Notes: generated by a model from the sequence alone, not told the origin. DNA of 64,000 nucleotides from UBA12018 sp051656605 (GCA_051656605.1 JBOGCF010000017.1:124001-188000), one strand, 5' to 3'; positions 18,565 to 26,969 are shown, counted from the first letter of the stretch. Program-made: numbers and translations.

Positions 18565-19209
18565 TTACTGCCATTTATTTGGCATTGTATGACTGTGGTT
18601 ATCTTTTTCAACGATCTCAGGCATCCGACTTTTCATGAACTTAGGAAAATTATTCTTTAGTAAGATGGCTTTACTTTTATGATATCTCATGTTTGAAGCC
18701 AAGTCATTACTATAAACCGAAGGTGGAAAATAAACCCGAACTGTTTTCTCTGGATAGTTTTTTTGAATAAACTCTACGGGAGGAATAAAGTCACTGTCAC
18801 CACTGACCAATACTAATAAATCCGTTTTATCTTGAACACAGTCTGCAATCATGCGTATAGAAAGATTTACATCTGTTTTCTTCTCTTCTGGTCGTATAAT
18901 GGTGTATCGACAGTGCGGACAAACAATCTTCTTCTCTAGATATTTACCACGCACAATCTCAATCTTATCTCCATTGATTAACTTATTTGCATTTAAGAAT
19001 GCGCTTTGCCGACTATTTTTTTCAGAACTTAGAGGACTCGCTGTAAAATAAATCACTTTATTAAGAACTTGTTCTGGTCCGAGAAACTGCTCAAAGAACT
19101 TCACCAAGTCTATCCAATATGCTTTATACCATTCTCTATTTACACGTTTCTCTGTACGCAGACCATAATAAAAATTGAACCCATCGACATAAAATGTTAC
19201 TCGCTTCAT
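18565..19209 (-). CDS. NYN-domain (PIN-like) ribonuclease
   Basis: 214 residues. It starts MKRVTFYVDGFNFYYGL, the first Asp-bearing strand of the NYN nuclease fold. Other acidic residues are in EKKTDVNLSIRMIADC and DLLVLVSGDSDFIPPVEFIQ, which complete the metal site. CPHCRYT in the middle looks like half a zinc knuckle. The C-terminal region SNDLASNMRYHKSKAIL is typical of the family. NYN proteins are metal-dependent RNases linked to RNA processing or defence; the target here is unknown. It is AT-richer than its neighbours and monocistronic, and it is preceded by two hairpins and a U run in the leader (see findings). Confidence 0.85.
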   Translation of the reverse strand: MKRVTFYVDGFNFYYGLRTEKRVNREWYKAYWIDLVKFFEQFLGPEQVLNKVIYFTASPLSSEKNSRQSAFLNANKLINGDKIEIVRGKYLEKKIVCPHCRYTIIRPEEKKTDVNLSIRMIADCVQDKTDLLVLVSGDSDFIPPVEFIQKNYPEKTVRVYFPPSVYSNDLASNMRYHKSKAILLKNNFPKFMKSRMPEIVEKDNHSHTMPNKWQ

Positions 19210-19222
19210 ATGTATTAGATAT

Positions 19223-19269
19223 AAAAAAAGCCACTAAAAAGTGGCTTAAGCTATTCAAGAAAGAATAGC
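19223..19269 (-). promoter_or_regulatory. two-hairpin leader ending in an intrinsic terminator ahead of the NYN gene
   Basis: In the minus sense, GCTATTC-TTTCTT-GAATAGC is followed at once by AAGCCACT-TTTT-AGTGGCTT and a run of T. All of it lies between the promoter at 19285-19292 and the ATG at 19209. The T run ends about 13 nt ahead of the start codon, so the structure can act as an attenuator. Confidence 0.65.
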
Positions 19270-19284
19270 GGTTCTTTAATTATT

Positions 19285-19292
19285 CAAAGATA
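19285..19292 (-). promoter_or_regulatory. -7 promoter element of the NYN gene
   Basis: The minus strand reads TATCTTTG, a TAnnTTTG match. It implies a leader of about 70 nt. Confidence 0.65.
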
Positions 19293-19365
19293 TAATGCAT
19301 TTCATATATAAACAAATAAAATACACTCAATCCTCAGACCTTCAACATATTTAATATATACAAGT

Positions 19366-19399
19366 TAAAAAGGCTGCCTCATCCCCTATGAAGCAGCCT
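19366..19399 (-). terminator. terminator of the META lipoprotein operon
   Basis: In the minus sense, AGGCTGC ... GCAGCCT is followed by TTTTTAAC. It lies 54 bp after the stop of the second META gene. Confidence 0.75.
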
Positions 19400-19452
19400 C
19401 ATTCTATATTCCTTTTTGAGTTCTGATGTTGTACTGAAAATAAATGACTTGA

Positions 19453-19884
19453 TTACTTACGGATAAGCTTCAAGACTTCTTTGTTTTCTTTGTTCGTTAA
19501 GATCAAAGCCGGAGTTTTGCCGCCTTCCATCTTATAACCGTTTATTTCGCCCATTGCTTTGATCAAAGCATTTTCAAGCTCCATATTCAAACATGCCATA
19601 CGTGTAGACATTGCCGGACCCAATACCAATGTACCGTCGTTCGATTCTTTCGCTACCGCAGCATTGATTCGGTTGCAACCTGCAAAACCCGATACACGAT
19701 TATTTTCTGTATCAAACGTAACCACAGGAGCTTCAAGATCTTTTGCCACTTCACGATTTTCGATCGCTACCACTTTCCATTCGCCATTAAGCGCATTGTA
19801 AGACATAGGCTGTTGTTTAGAAGACTTGCAGGCAAAGCCGGCAATAAGAATAATGAATAAAGAACAGATTTTCTTCAGACTCAT
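19453..19884 (-). CDS. META-domain (HslJ-like) lipoprotein
   Basis: 143 residues. The lipoprotein signal is IILIAGFACKSS. A single META domain follows: LNGEWKVVAIENREV, the hallmark VSGFAGCNRINAAV, STRMACLNMELENALIKAM, and LILTNKENKEVLKL. HslJ-type proteins sit at the outer membrane or periplasm and have been tied to heat and novobiocin stress in E. coli; the molecular role is unknown. It is the second gene of a two-gene operon with another META protein 21 bp upstream. Confidence 0.88.
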   Translation of the reverse strand: MSLKKICSLFIILIAGFACKSSKQQPMSYNALNGEWKVVAIENREVAKDLEAPVVTFDTENNRVSGFAGCNRINAAVAKESNDGTLVLGPAMSTRMACLNMELENALIKAMGEINGYKMEGGKTPALILTNKENKEVLKLIRK

Positions 19885-19905
19885 AGTTTGTTTATCTTTT
19901 GTTTA

Positions 19906-20412
19906 TTATTTTGACAAAACGATTACCGGATTGCCGGTTTGATCGATTAGTCCTACACAAGCTGCACTATCACAAGCAACCTCTTCAAAGCCGGTAACTG
20001 TAGGAAGTGCCTTTACAATCTTATCTTCGATTGCTTGATCAGGGCAAGTCATCATAGTCAACATACCATCGTTGATCTTGATAAGGTTTGCACTGTCGGT
20101 ACCCAATTCAAATGTTGTATTGTAGATATTGCATCCCAATTTACCATGAATTTTCATAGAGTCCACATTAATCTCTAAGAATGCCTCTTCTTTAGGTGCG
20201 ATTGCTTCTCCGTTTACAGAAGAAATTTTCCATTTACCATTCAAATCCTTAGCGGTCATCGTTTGTGTTGGTTCTGCCACTGCTACAACTTCTTCTACAG
20301 TTTCTTCTACAACACCTGCATCTTGTTGCTGTTTTTTGTTGCCACAAGATGTGATCATCAATGCAATAGCGGAAAAAGCCATTGTTCCTAAAAAGATACG
20401 TTTCATTTTCAT
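19906..20412 (-). CDS. META-domain lipoprotein with acidic linker
   Basis: 168 residues. The signal with lipid Cys is ALMITSCGNKK. A Gln/Val/Glu-rich spacer (QQQDAG...VEETVEEVVAVAEP, about 27-50) then leads to a META-like domain: LNGKWKISSVNGEAI, IHGKLGCNIYNTTFE, LTMMTCPDQAIEDKIVKAL. Compared with the neighbour, the GCNR motif is GCNI and a CDSAACVG segment is added, giving an extra Cys pair that may form a disulfide. It is the first gene of the operon. Confidence 0.82.
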   Translation of the reverse strand: MKMKRIFLGTMAFSAIALMITSCGNKKQQQDAGVVEETVEEVVAVAEPTQTMTAKDLNGKWKISSVNGEAIAPKEEAFLEINVDSMKIHGKLGCNIYNTTFELGTDSANLIKINDGMLTMMTCPDQAIEDKIVKALPTVTGFEEVACDSAACVGLIDQTGNPVIVLSK

Positions 20413-20455
20413 AGAATTATGTATTTACTTGTTCGATCAATAAAACACCCGACCG

Positions 20456-20463
20456 CAAAGTTA
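20456..20463 (-). promoter_or_regulatory. -7 promoter element of the META operon
   Basis: The minus strand reads TAACTTTG, 44 bp ahead of the first META start. Confidence 0.65.
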
Positions 20464-20646
20464 TGTTTAATAAATAGCATAAATTATACTTCTTGGTTAA
20501 ATACTCATAATTTAGAAATAATCATATATTTTCCTTATTTGACACAATCATATAACTACTCATCCTCAGCCAACTAGAATGAAGCGCTTAAACCTTAAAA
20601 ACCGTTTAACTTTATCCTGAAAAAGATATTTTCATCCGAATTTCCG

Positions 20647-20654
20647 TATATTCG
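20647..20654 (+). promoter_or_regulatory. probable -7 element of the M23 peptidase gene
   Basis: TATATTCG differs from TAnnTTTG at one position and lies 15 bp before the ATG. Confidence 0.4.
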
Positions 20655-20668
20655 TATCAACGGTCTTT

Positions 20669-21967
20669 ATGGATATGAAAAAGAAAATACTACCCTTACT
20701 CACAATCGGAGTACTCGTACTGCTCGCGGCATGTAACCGCAAAAGTACTCCACCACCGGCACCGGAAGAAATCATCGTGGAAGATACCATTCCGCAAAAC
20801 TTGGTTTACGGACTTCCGGCCGACTCATTCGACATTCAAGAGTTTGCAATCAAGCGTGGCGACAACCCTGCTTCGATATTCACCTCATTGGGCGTAGACT
20901 TGGCGCTTGCCAATACCCTCTGCGATCGCTCGGGCGGACTGCTCGAACCCAATAAGCTGAACATCGGGATGCCTTATACCGCTTTCTACGCGCAAGACTC
21001 GACGGCACGCCTACAATACGTAGTTTTTGGTAAAACCCCTACGGAGTTTGTCGTTGTTGATCTGAAAGATTCGGTTTCGATCTACCCGTTCAACAAAGAG
21101 GTTACCCTCAAGCAACGCAGCATCTCGGGCACCATCACCTCGTCGCTATGGAACAGCATTCGTCAAAGCGGAGCCGATCCTTTGTTGGCAATCAAGCTAT
21201 CCGACATCTTTGCCTGGCAAATCGATTTCTTTGATATCAAAGAAGGCGACTCCTTTAAGGCCATTTACAACGAAGCGTTTGTCGACGACTCTATCCCGCT
21301 TCGCATTGCATCCATCGAAGGTGTCGAATTCTTGCACAACGGAAAAACCTATCATGCTATCCCTTTTGCTCAAGACAGTGTTGTAGAATATTACGACCTC
21401 GAAGGCAACAGCTTGCAAAAGGAATTCCTGAAGGCTCCGCTCGACTTCTTCCGCATTACATCTCGGTTTTCGAATGCACGCAAGCATCCGATCTTGAAAA
21501 TCTACCGTCCGCACCATGGCATCGACTATGCAGCTCCGGTAGGAACTCCGGTAAAAACCATCGGTAGTGGAACTGTGATCAAGAAAGCATATCAAGCAGG
21601 TGGCGGTGGAAACTATCTGGTGATTCGACACAACTCATCCTATACCACCACTTATATGCACCTTTCGAAGTTTGCAAAAGGAATTGAAGTAGGCTCGAAA
21701 GTACAGCAAGGACAAGTTGTGGCCTATGTAGGTTCTACGGGATTGTCTTCGGGGCCTCACCTCGACTTCCGTGTACACAAAAACGGAACACCAATCAATC
21801 CGCTCAGTATGGAAGCTCCTCCATCAAAACCTATTCGCGGCGAACTTACCGACAGTTTTTCTGTTGTAAAAGAGAGGGTAATCGACTTACTGTTAGCCGC
21901 TCAAGACTCGACAGCTCCGGCTTCACCCGTTACGCCCCAAAGCAACGAACAGCTCGCGACTCGATAA
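20669..21967 (+). CDS. M23-family peptidoglycan endopeptidase, lipoprotein
   Basis: 432 residues. The lipobox is VLVLLAACNRK. An OapA/LysM-like N domain (DIQEFAIKRGDNPASIFTSLGV, about 60-140) precedes the LytM/M23 domain. The zinc ligands are visible: HHGIDYAAPVGTPV near residue 283 (His, Asp) and HLDFRVHKNG near residue 363 (HxH-type). The layout matches the MepM/YebA family of D,D-endopeptidases that cut cross-links to allow wall growth. A lipid anchor would hold it at a membrane. It ends with a Ser/Pro/Thr-rich tail. It appears monocistronic, with YccF 118 bp downstream. Confidence 0.92.
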   Translation: MDMKKKILPLLTIGVLVLLAACNRKSTPPPAPEEIIVEDTIPQNLVYGLPADSFDIQEFAIKRGDNPASIFTSLGVDLALANTLCDRSGGLLEPNKLNIGMPYTAFYAQDSTARLQYVVFGKTPTEFVVVDLKDSVSIYPFNKEVTLKQRSISGTITSSLWNSIRQSGADPLLAIKLSDIFAWQIDFFDIKEGDSFKAIYNEAFVDDSIPLRIASIEGVEFLHNGKTYHAIPFAQDSVVEYYDLEGNSLQKEFLKAPLDFFRITSRFSNARKHPILKIYRPHHGIDYAAPVGTPVKTIGSGTVIKKAYQAGGGGNYLVIRHNSSYTTTYMHLSKFAKGIEVGSKVQQGQVVAYVGSTGLSSGPHLDFRVHKNGTPINPLSMEAPPSKPIRGELTDSFSVVKERVIDLLLAAQDSTAPASPVTPQSNEQLATR

Positions 21968-22085
21968 TATCGCCTACGCCGCTGCTCATTGCAAGGTGTA
22001 CAAATATGCCGTGCGAGCCTTTGCCCGAAGCAATGGTAGCGGTTCCCTCTTATCTAGCATAAAACTAAAAAAAAGCATAGAACCT

Positions 22086-22463
22086 ATGAATGTATTACTC
22101 AACATTGTATGGCTCATCTTTGGAGGTATTGTCACAGCTGTAGAATACTTTATCTCCAGCATCTTGATGATGATTACCATTGTAGGCATTCCCTTCGGAT
22201 TGCAAACACTAAAGATGGCAACGATGGCACTGTGGCCTTTCGGAAAGAAAGTAGTTACAACAGATAGTGCAGGCGGTTGCCTTTCGGTACTGATGAATAT
22301 TATCTGGATCTTGGTAGGAGGCATCTGGATTTGCCTTTCTCACCTTGCATTCGGTCTTTTCCTGTGCATCACCATCATCGGTATTCCTTTTGGAGTGCAA
22401 CACTTCAAACTGGCAGCATTGGCACTTACTCCTTTCGGTAAAACCATTGTCGACGCTGATTGA
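22086..22463 (+). CDS. yccF: YccF domain inner-membrane protein
   Basis: 125 residues from the ATG at 22086 (MNVLLNIVWLIFGGI). It has two copies of the YccF/DUF307 motif. The first is VLLNIVWLIFGGIVTAVEYF...TIVGIPFGLQTLKMATMALWPFGKKV; the second is VLMNIIWILVGGIWICLSHLAFGLF...TIIGIPFGVQHFKLAALALTPFGKTI. Each has one hydrophobic hairpin and an IGIPFG turn. Function is unknown. I rejected a longer in-frame start at 21996 because the added 30 residues are basic, not conserved-looking and have no signal. Confidence 0.92.
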   Translation: MNVLLNIVWLIFGGIVTAVEYFISSILMMITIVGIPFGLQTLKMATMALWPFGKKVVTTDSAGGCLSVLMNIIWILVGGIWICLSHLAFGLFLCITIIGIPFGVQHFKLAALALTPFGKTIVDAD

Positions 22464-22551
22464 ATCAACAAGACATCAAATTGATCGTACAAGAAAACGA
22501 CCGTCGAAGTACTTTCTCGTTTTGTTTATTTTCAATGATAACGAACATCGA

Positions 22552-22714
22552 ATCGTCAGATGGCGATCTGACGATTTAATCATAGTGAAGACTGAATCGT
22601 CAGGTCGGCACCTGACGATTTGAATCTAATGAAGAGTAAATCGTTTGATGGGCATCGAACGATTTGAAACTAGTGAAGAACGAATTGTTTGATGGGCATC
22701 AAACGATTCGTTCT
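22552..22714. repeat. four tandem 44-nt units, each with a co-varying hairpin
   Basis: Units start at 22552, 22596, 22640 and 22684. Each begins with a 24-nt hairpin (10-bp stem, 4-nt loop) and is followed by a 20-nt spacer containing TGAAGA-like sequence. The loops are GGCG, CGGC, GGGC and GGGC. Stem changes are compensated (CAGAT/ATCTG, CAGGT/ACCTG, TTGAT/ATCGA, TTGAT/ATCAA). The fourth stem extends to 19 bp (GAAGAACGAATTGTTTGAT with ATCAAACGATTCGTTCTTC, one G-U). It lies between convergent yccF and the MATE gene. Confidence 0.85.
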
Positions 22715-22722
22715 TCGTTTGT
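22677..22722. terminator. long terminal hairpin between yccF and the MATE gene
   Basis: The fourth repeat hairpin with its 19-bp stem is followed by GTTTGTTTT on the plus strand and abuts the MATE stop codon. It probably terminates transcription from both sides. Confidence 0.55.
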
Positions 22723-22723
22723 T

Positions 22724-24076
22724 TTATCCAGCGGAGCTATACGAGCGGCGTTTCATCCACCGCTTACTTTTCCAACGAATCATAAGCATGGCGCCGCGAA
22801 AGCATTCGTCCATCGCAAAAGCGGCCCACATTCCGGCCAGTCCCAACCCCCATGTAATCCCCAACGTATGCCCCACAAAGACGGCAAAGAACCACATGGA
22901 AAACAACCCCAACACAACGGGGAAGATTACGTCACCTGCCGAACGAAGTCCGAGAAGGAAGATTAGTACCGCAGCCCTACCTTGCTCCAAAAACGCGTCT
23001 ACGATGATAGCCGCAAATGCAATCGTTATGATCTCGGGATTGTGCGTAAAGAAACCCAGAATCGGTTTAGCCACTACAATAACGGCCACACTTACCACTG
23101 CGGTGATAATCAGCGTGCGCTTCAAGCAGAAAAGCCCCATCAAATAGGCCACTTTCTTCTTTCCGGCTCCTACCATATTGCCTACAATGATGGCATTTCC
23201 TTGCGCAATCGACAACGAAAACAAGTAACCTACGATGACAATGTTGCGCACGTAGGCTTGTGCCGCCAAGGCTTCGTTGCCCAGGATGTTGATAAAGTAG
23301 ATGATCACTACCTGCGAAAGACAATAGGAAAACTGCTCTCCGGCCGCCGGAATACCGATACGCAGTAGGTTGCGCAGTTGCTCCCACGGAAACGGCCGAA
23401 ACAACGAAAAAGAAAAGTTATTAACAAGACGTGTGAATAACACTACAAATAAAACCGTCATAGCTACGAATCGACAGAAAGAGGTGGACATGGCCGCGCC
23501 TGTTACGCCCAACTCGGGCATTCCAAACTTACCGAAGATCAGCGTATAGTTGCCCACAATGTTGAGCAAGTTGACAAGCAAGGTCACATACATGGCATAC
23601 TTGGGTCGGTTTGCACTACGCATCACCGCCGAAACCGTAAGGCTCAATGCTTGGAGAAAGGCAAAACCACCCACGATCTCCATATAACTTTTGGCTTCGC
23701 CCATGAGATCGGGACGTATGTCCATCCATTGCAGAAAGGTTCCGCTGAAGAATACCAATGAAAGGCTGATTACTCCGCCAACCACGACATTGAACAAGAT
23801 GGAGACTCCCATCACTTTGACAAAGCTTTTCACATCGTCGCTCCCAAAGTATTGCGAGCAAAGTACCGAAGTTCCGGTTACCGTCACGTTGAACAAGATA
23901 AAGATCATCGTGAGCAACTGGTTTACGACTCCCACTGCCGCCACGGAGTTGTCAGAATATTGGCTCAACATGGTGGTATCTACCACACCGAGCATCATAA
24001 TAAGTAACGTTTCGAAGAAAATGGGCCAGGTGAGTCGTTGTAGTTTATGTCGCAGGCCGTTGGTCTTTAAGTGCAT
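22724..24076 (-). CDS. MATE-family multidrug/sodium antiporter
   Basis: 450 residues from the ATG at 24076 (MHLKTNGLRHKLQRL); a TTG 18 bp upstream is also in frame. About twelve hydrophobic helices are visible. MATE hallmarks are LTWPIFFETLLIMMLGVVDTTMLSQY at the start, AVGVVNQLLTMIF, the mid-protein RIGIPAAGEQFSYCLSQ, and AYVRNIVIVGYLFSLSIAQGNAIIVG in the second half. It exports cationic compounds against Na+ or H+ across the inner membrane; the substrate is unknown. The C-terminus is basic. It stands alone between convergent yccF and the dipeptidase gene, which it follows by about 50 bp on the same strand. Confidence 0.93.
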   Translation of the reverse strand: MHLKTNGLRHKLQRLTWPIFFETLLIMMLGVVDTTMLSQYSDNSVAAVGVVNQLLTMIFILFNVTVTGTSVLCSQYFGSDDVKSFVKVMGVSILFNVVVGGVISLSLVFFSGTFLQWMDIRPDLMGEAKSYMEIVGGFAFLQALSLTVSAVMRSANRPKYAMYVTLLVNLLNIVGNYTLIFGKFGMPELGVTGAAMSTSFCRFVAMTVLFVVLFTRLVNNFSFSLFRPFPWEQLRNLLRIGIPAAGEQFSYCLSQVVIIYFINILGNEALAAQAYVRNIVIVGYLFSLSIAQGNAIIVGNMVGAGKKKVAYLMGLFCLKRTLIITAVVSVAVIVVAKPILGFFTHNPEIITIAFAAIIVDAFLEQGRAAVLIFLLGLRSAGDVIFPVVLGLFSMWFFAVFVGHTLGITWGLGLAGMWAAFAMDECFRGAMLMIRWKSKRWMKRRSYSSAG

Positions 24077-24128
24077 GTGCAAATGATTTAGCAAGTAAAA
24101 GATAAGTATATTGTGTTTTCCGGTCAGG

Positions 24129-24836
24129 TCAATGAATCAACGGCAGATTCTCTACGGCATACGCGCGTGAATAGGCATTGAAGTGCCACCACTCGGAGCG
24201 GATGGTTCTGAATCCGGCCTTGCGCATGGTGTCGCGAAGCAAGAGTCGATTGGTGCGCTCGGCTGCTGTAATCTTGCCCGTTGCTACCAGTTCGGCTTCG
24301 TTGTCGATGTGTGCTTCTTTTCCGAAGTGGTCATAAGCGGTGCCCATCGGTAAGGGTTTTCCGTTTTCATCCAGAATGGTTACATCTACCGCCGCGCCGT
24401 AGTTGTGAAGTCCGCCTCCTCGTGCCGGATTGGAAACATAGATGGAGTTTTTTGTCCCCACCACCGATTTCCACATTTGTTGCTGCACCCGCATGGGGCG
24501 CGCCGCGTCGAGAATCAGCAAGGTATAGGAAGGGTGTTTGGCCTTGAGTAGTTGATTGGCTTTTACCACCATGCGGGCTACTTCGTCGCGAAGCCATGCT
24601 TTGGTAATGCCTTCGTAGAGGTTCTTTCCCAAAAAGTTCTGATCTGTTGCATACACGATGTGTACACGCAGGGTGGTGTCGAGCTGTGCCACATCAATGA
24701 GTTTGCTTTGCTGCATGAGCAGGTCGTTGATTGCCGGAGTTTTTGTTTGTGCCTTCAACGGCATGCCCGGCAGAAGAAAACAACAAAGCAGCAGTGTAAA
24801 CCACAGATTCGGTTGCGGAGTTTTGAATGGATCCAT
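24129..24836 (-). CDS. D-alanyl-D-alanine dipeptidase (VanX/DdpX, M15D)
   Basis: 235 residues. An N-terminal signal peptide (LWFTLLLCCFLLPGMPLKAQ) means it is exported. The M15D zinc site is complete: the LHNYGAAVDVTI block (His near residue 143, Asp seven residues later) and EWWHF near residue 213, plus LDAARPMRVQQQMW. The family hydrolyses D-Ala-D-Ala. With a signal peptide and no vanH/vanA neighbours, it more likely recovers D-Ala from turned-over wall in the periplasm than gives glycopeptide resistance. A Cys-containing tail is absent. murI lies upstream on the same strand after a 112-bp gap. Confidence 0.92.
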   Translation of the reverse strand: MDPFKTPQPNLWFTLLLCCFLLPGMPLKAQTKTPAINDLLMQQSKLIDVAQLDTTLRVHIVYATDQNFLGKNLYEGITKAWLRDEVARMVVKANQLLKAKHPSYTLLILDAARPMRVQQQMWKSVVGTKNSIYVSNPARGGGLHNYGAAVDVTILDENGKPLPMGTAYDHFGKEAHIDNEAELVATGKITAAERTNRLLLRDTMRKAGFRTIRSEWWHFNAYSRAYAVENLPLIH

Positions 24837-24948
24837 CGTTGAAGGAAAGTTTTGCCCGAGGGCATTGTTTGCGTTTCGTATTTGTCAAGTCAGAAAGACG
24901 GCTTTAAGAAAAGCTGCTTACCTCAATGCGGCGATTGCGTTTGTTGCT

Positions 24949-25785
24949 TTAGAGAAGTGTAATGCGTTCGGCTTCGATCTTATTTTTAAGAAAGACTTCG
25001 GCTGTTTCGGCAAACTTCGATACCGATTCGGTGGTTTGAAAGCGCATGGTTCCACCGCGTGTGATGCGCTGCTCCATTTCGGGATGACGCAAAAGATAGT
25101 CTTCCAAACTTGCGGCCACGTAATCTCCTTGTGCTACCAACTCAATGTGTGCAGGCGTATATTGCCTGATCTTCTCGAGCAACAACGGATAATGCGTGCA
25201 CCCGAGTATAAGGGTATCGATCTCTGGATCGGTGTTCAAGATGTGATCGATGTTTTTCTTTACAAAATAGTCGGCTCCTTCTGCGGCAAATTCATTGTTC
25301 TCGACCAATGGTACCCACATCGGACATGCTTCGCCCACGACCTCTATCTCCGGATTGATCTTATGAATCTCGATCGGATATGATTGGGACGAAATGGTTC
25401 CTGCTGTTGCCAATACGCCAACATGCTTGGTGTGTGTGATGTTGTCAATTACCTCTACGGTAGGACGTATCACGCCCAACACGCGACGGCTGGGATCCCA
25501 CTGCGGAAGATCGCGTTGCTGAATGGTGCGAAGTGCTTTGGCTGATGCCGTGTTGCAAGCTAGAATTACCAGCTGGCATCCTTCTTCGAATAGTTTATAT
25601 ACTGCTTGACGGGTAAATTCATATACGACTTCGAACGAACGCGTGCCGTAGGGTGCGCGCGCATTGTCGCCCAAATAAAGGTAATCGTATTGAGGAAGAT
25701 GTTCTTTTATTTTGTCCAGGATGGTAAGTCCCCCATAGCCGGAGTCGAACAACCCGATGGGTCCCGGTTTGGATGATAACTGCAT
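24949..25785 (-). CDS. murI: glutamate racemase
   Basis: 278 residues. GPIGLFDSGYGGLTILDKI at the N-terminus and the two catalytic cysteines, in LACNTASAKALRTI (near residue 73) and LGCTHYPLLLEKI (near 195), define MurI. YLGDNARAPYGTRS is the substrate-binding loop. The enzyme converts L-Glu to D-Glu for peptidoglycan in the cytoplasm. The C-terminal extension (RGGTMRFQTTESVSKFAETAEVFLKNKI) is typical of Bacteroidota MurI. It is the last gene of the outer-membrane biogenesis block but lies beyond the terminator of ompH. Confidence 0.96.
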   Translation of the reverse strand: MQLSSKPGPIGLFDSGYGGLTILDKIKEHLPQYDYLYLGDNARAPYGTRSFEVVYEFTRQAVYKLFEEGCQLVILACNTASAKALRTIQQRDLPQWDPSRRVLGVIRPTVEVIDNITHTKHVGVLATAGTISSQSYPIEIHKINPEIEVVGEACPMWVPLVENNEFAAEGADYFVKKNIDHILNTDPEIDTLILGCTHYPLLLEKIRQYTPAHIELVAQGDYVAASLEDYLLRHPEMEQRITRGGTMRFQTTESVSKFAETAEVFLKNKIEAERITLL

Positions 25786-25800
25786 AACAATTGCATGAAT

Positions 25801-25835
25801 AAAAGAAAGGATGCCAGTTGTGCGGGCATCCTTTC
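25801..25835 (-). terminator. terminator of the second ompH gene
   Basis: In the minus sense, GAAAGGATGCC ... GGCATCCTTTC (perfect 11-bp stem, 9-nt loop) is followed by TTTTATTC. Confidence 0.8.
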
Positions 25836-25858
25836 GTAATGGTATATCTTGTTGTTGA

Positions 25859-26365
25859 TTATTTCAAACCAAGTTTTGCTTTTACTTGTGGAGTTGCGTC
25901 TACTGCGCCTGCACCTACAAATAATACAACCTGTGGATTGTTTTCTAGAAGATACGCAAAACCGTTTTCAGTACCTACAGCTTTGATCGCATCTGCAATC
26001 TTTTGTTGTACCGGAGCAAGAAGTTCTTGTTGTTTTTTCATGTTGTCTTGTTGAGCAACTTGATAAACGTTTTGCATTCTTTGCTCAAGGTCTTGAAGTT
26101 CTTGCATTCTTTTCATTTTGATGTTCTCAGTCAAAGAATCGCCTTGTGCAATAAAGTCAGAATATTTTTTGTCATATTCGCTTTGCATGTTTTTCAATTC
26201 TTTCTGATATGTTTCTTGCAAGTCGTTCAATTGTTTCTCGATTCCAGGAAGTTCTGGCATTGCGTTGAAAATTTCACCAGTCTTAACGTATCCGATTTTT
26301 TGAGTCTGAGCAATCGCGCCAACGAAAGGAACAATCGCCAAAAGTAGCATTACTAATTTCTTCAT
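25859..26365 (-). CDS. OmpH/Skp-family periplasmic chaperone (second copy)
   Basis: 168 residues. The signal peptide is MKKLVMLLLAIVPFVGAIAQ. The OmpH core follows: KIGYVKTGEIFNAMPELPGIEKQL, then a long charged coiled coil (residues ~45-110) and the closing block AIKAVGTENGFAYLLENN. Skp trimers hold unfolded outer-membrane proteins on their way to BamA. It is arranged in tandem with a paralogue 56 bp upstream and downstream of bamA. Low overall identity to its neighbour suggests an old duplication. Confidence 0.93.
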   Translation of the reverse strand: MKKLVMLLLAIVPFVGAIAQTQKIGYVKTGEIFNAMPELPGIEKQLNDLQETYQKELKNMQSEYDKKYSDFIAQGDSLTENIKMKRMQELQDLEQRMQNVYQVAQQDNMKKQQELLAPVQQKIADAIKAVGTENGFAYLLENNPQVVLFVGAGAVDATPQVKAKLGLK

Positions 26366-26421
26366 TTTGTTATTGAATTTACAATTTATTATTTATCAGT
26401 TATAACCGCAAATGTAAGGAA

Positions 26422-26937
26422 TTATTTTGAATATCCTAATGTTGCGAGGACATCGTTGCTGATATCAATCTGAGGTGTAGCAAATATTATGCCTGACGAG
26501 CTTGCGCGGTCCATAACTAATTGATAACCGTTTTCTTGAGAAAGTAGTTTCACAGCCTCATAAATATCTTCTTGGATAGGGGCGATCATTGCTTCGCGAC
26601 GACGAAACATCTCGCCTTCCGGACCGAAATATTTCTTTCTCAAATCTTGAACTTGACGTTCTTTGTCGATGATTTGTTGCTCACGTTTGGTTTTTCCATC
26701 TGGAGTAAGTAACGCTAAGTCGGCTTGGTATTTCTTATACATGTCTTGTGCTTCTTTTTGCACTACATCAATCTCGGCTTGCCACTTCTTTGAGAGTGTT
26801 TCGAGTTCTTGGTTCGACTGTTCGAATGCCGGTATACGCTTCAATATATATTCGGTATCGATAAGAGCAATCTTCTGTGCAAATACAGATGCTGTTGTCG
26901 CTATAATAAGCGCGAATAATAGTACTAACTTCTTCAT
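26422..26937 (-). CDS. OmpH/Skp-family periplasmic chaperone (first copy)
   Basis: 171 residues. The signal peptide ends at ASVFAQ. Block 1 is KIALIDTEYILKRIPAFEQSNQEL, followed by a coiled coil rich in Lys/Gln/Asp and the C-terminal block KLLSQENGYQLVMDRASSSGIIFATP. It has its own TATCTTTG promoter immediately after the bamA terminator, so Skp levels can be set apart from BamA. Confidence 0.93.
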   Translation of the reverse strand: MKKLVLLFALIIATTASVFAQKIALIDTEYILKRIPAFEQSNQELETLSKKWQAEIDVVQKEAQDMYKKYQADLALLTPDGKTKREQQIIDKERQVQDLRKKYFGPEGEMFRRREAMIAPIQEDIYEAVKLLSQENGYQLVMDRASSSGIIFATPQIDISNDVLATLGYSK

Positions 26938-26969
26938 AATCTATAGAGTTTAAAAATGTTCGTAGGTTA

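Noticed and set aside
22552..22714. CRISPR array reading of the 44-nt units
   Set aside because: The 20-nt spacers resemble each other (TGAAGA-type) and there are no cas genes; the units are degenerate hairpin repeats.
24129..24836. Glycopeptide-resistance vanX
   Set aside because: It has an export signal and no vanH, vanA or vanRS neighbours; wall-fragment recycling is more likely.
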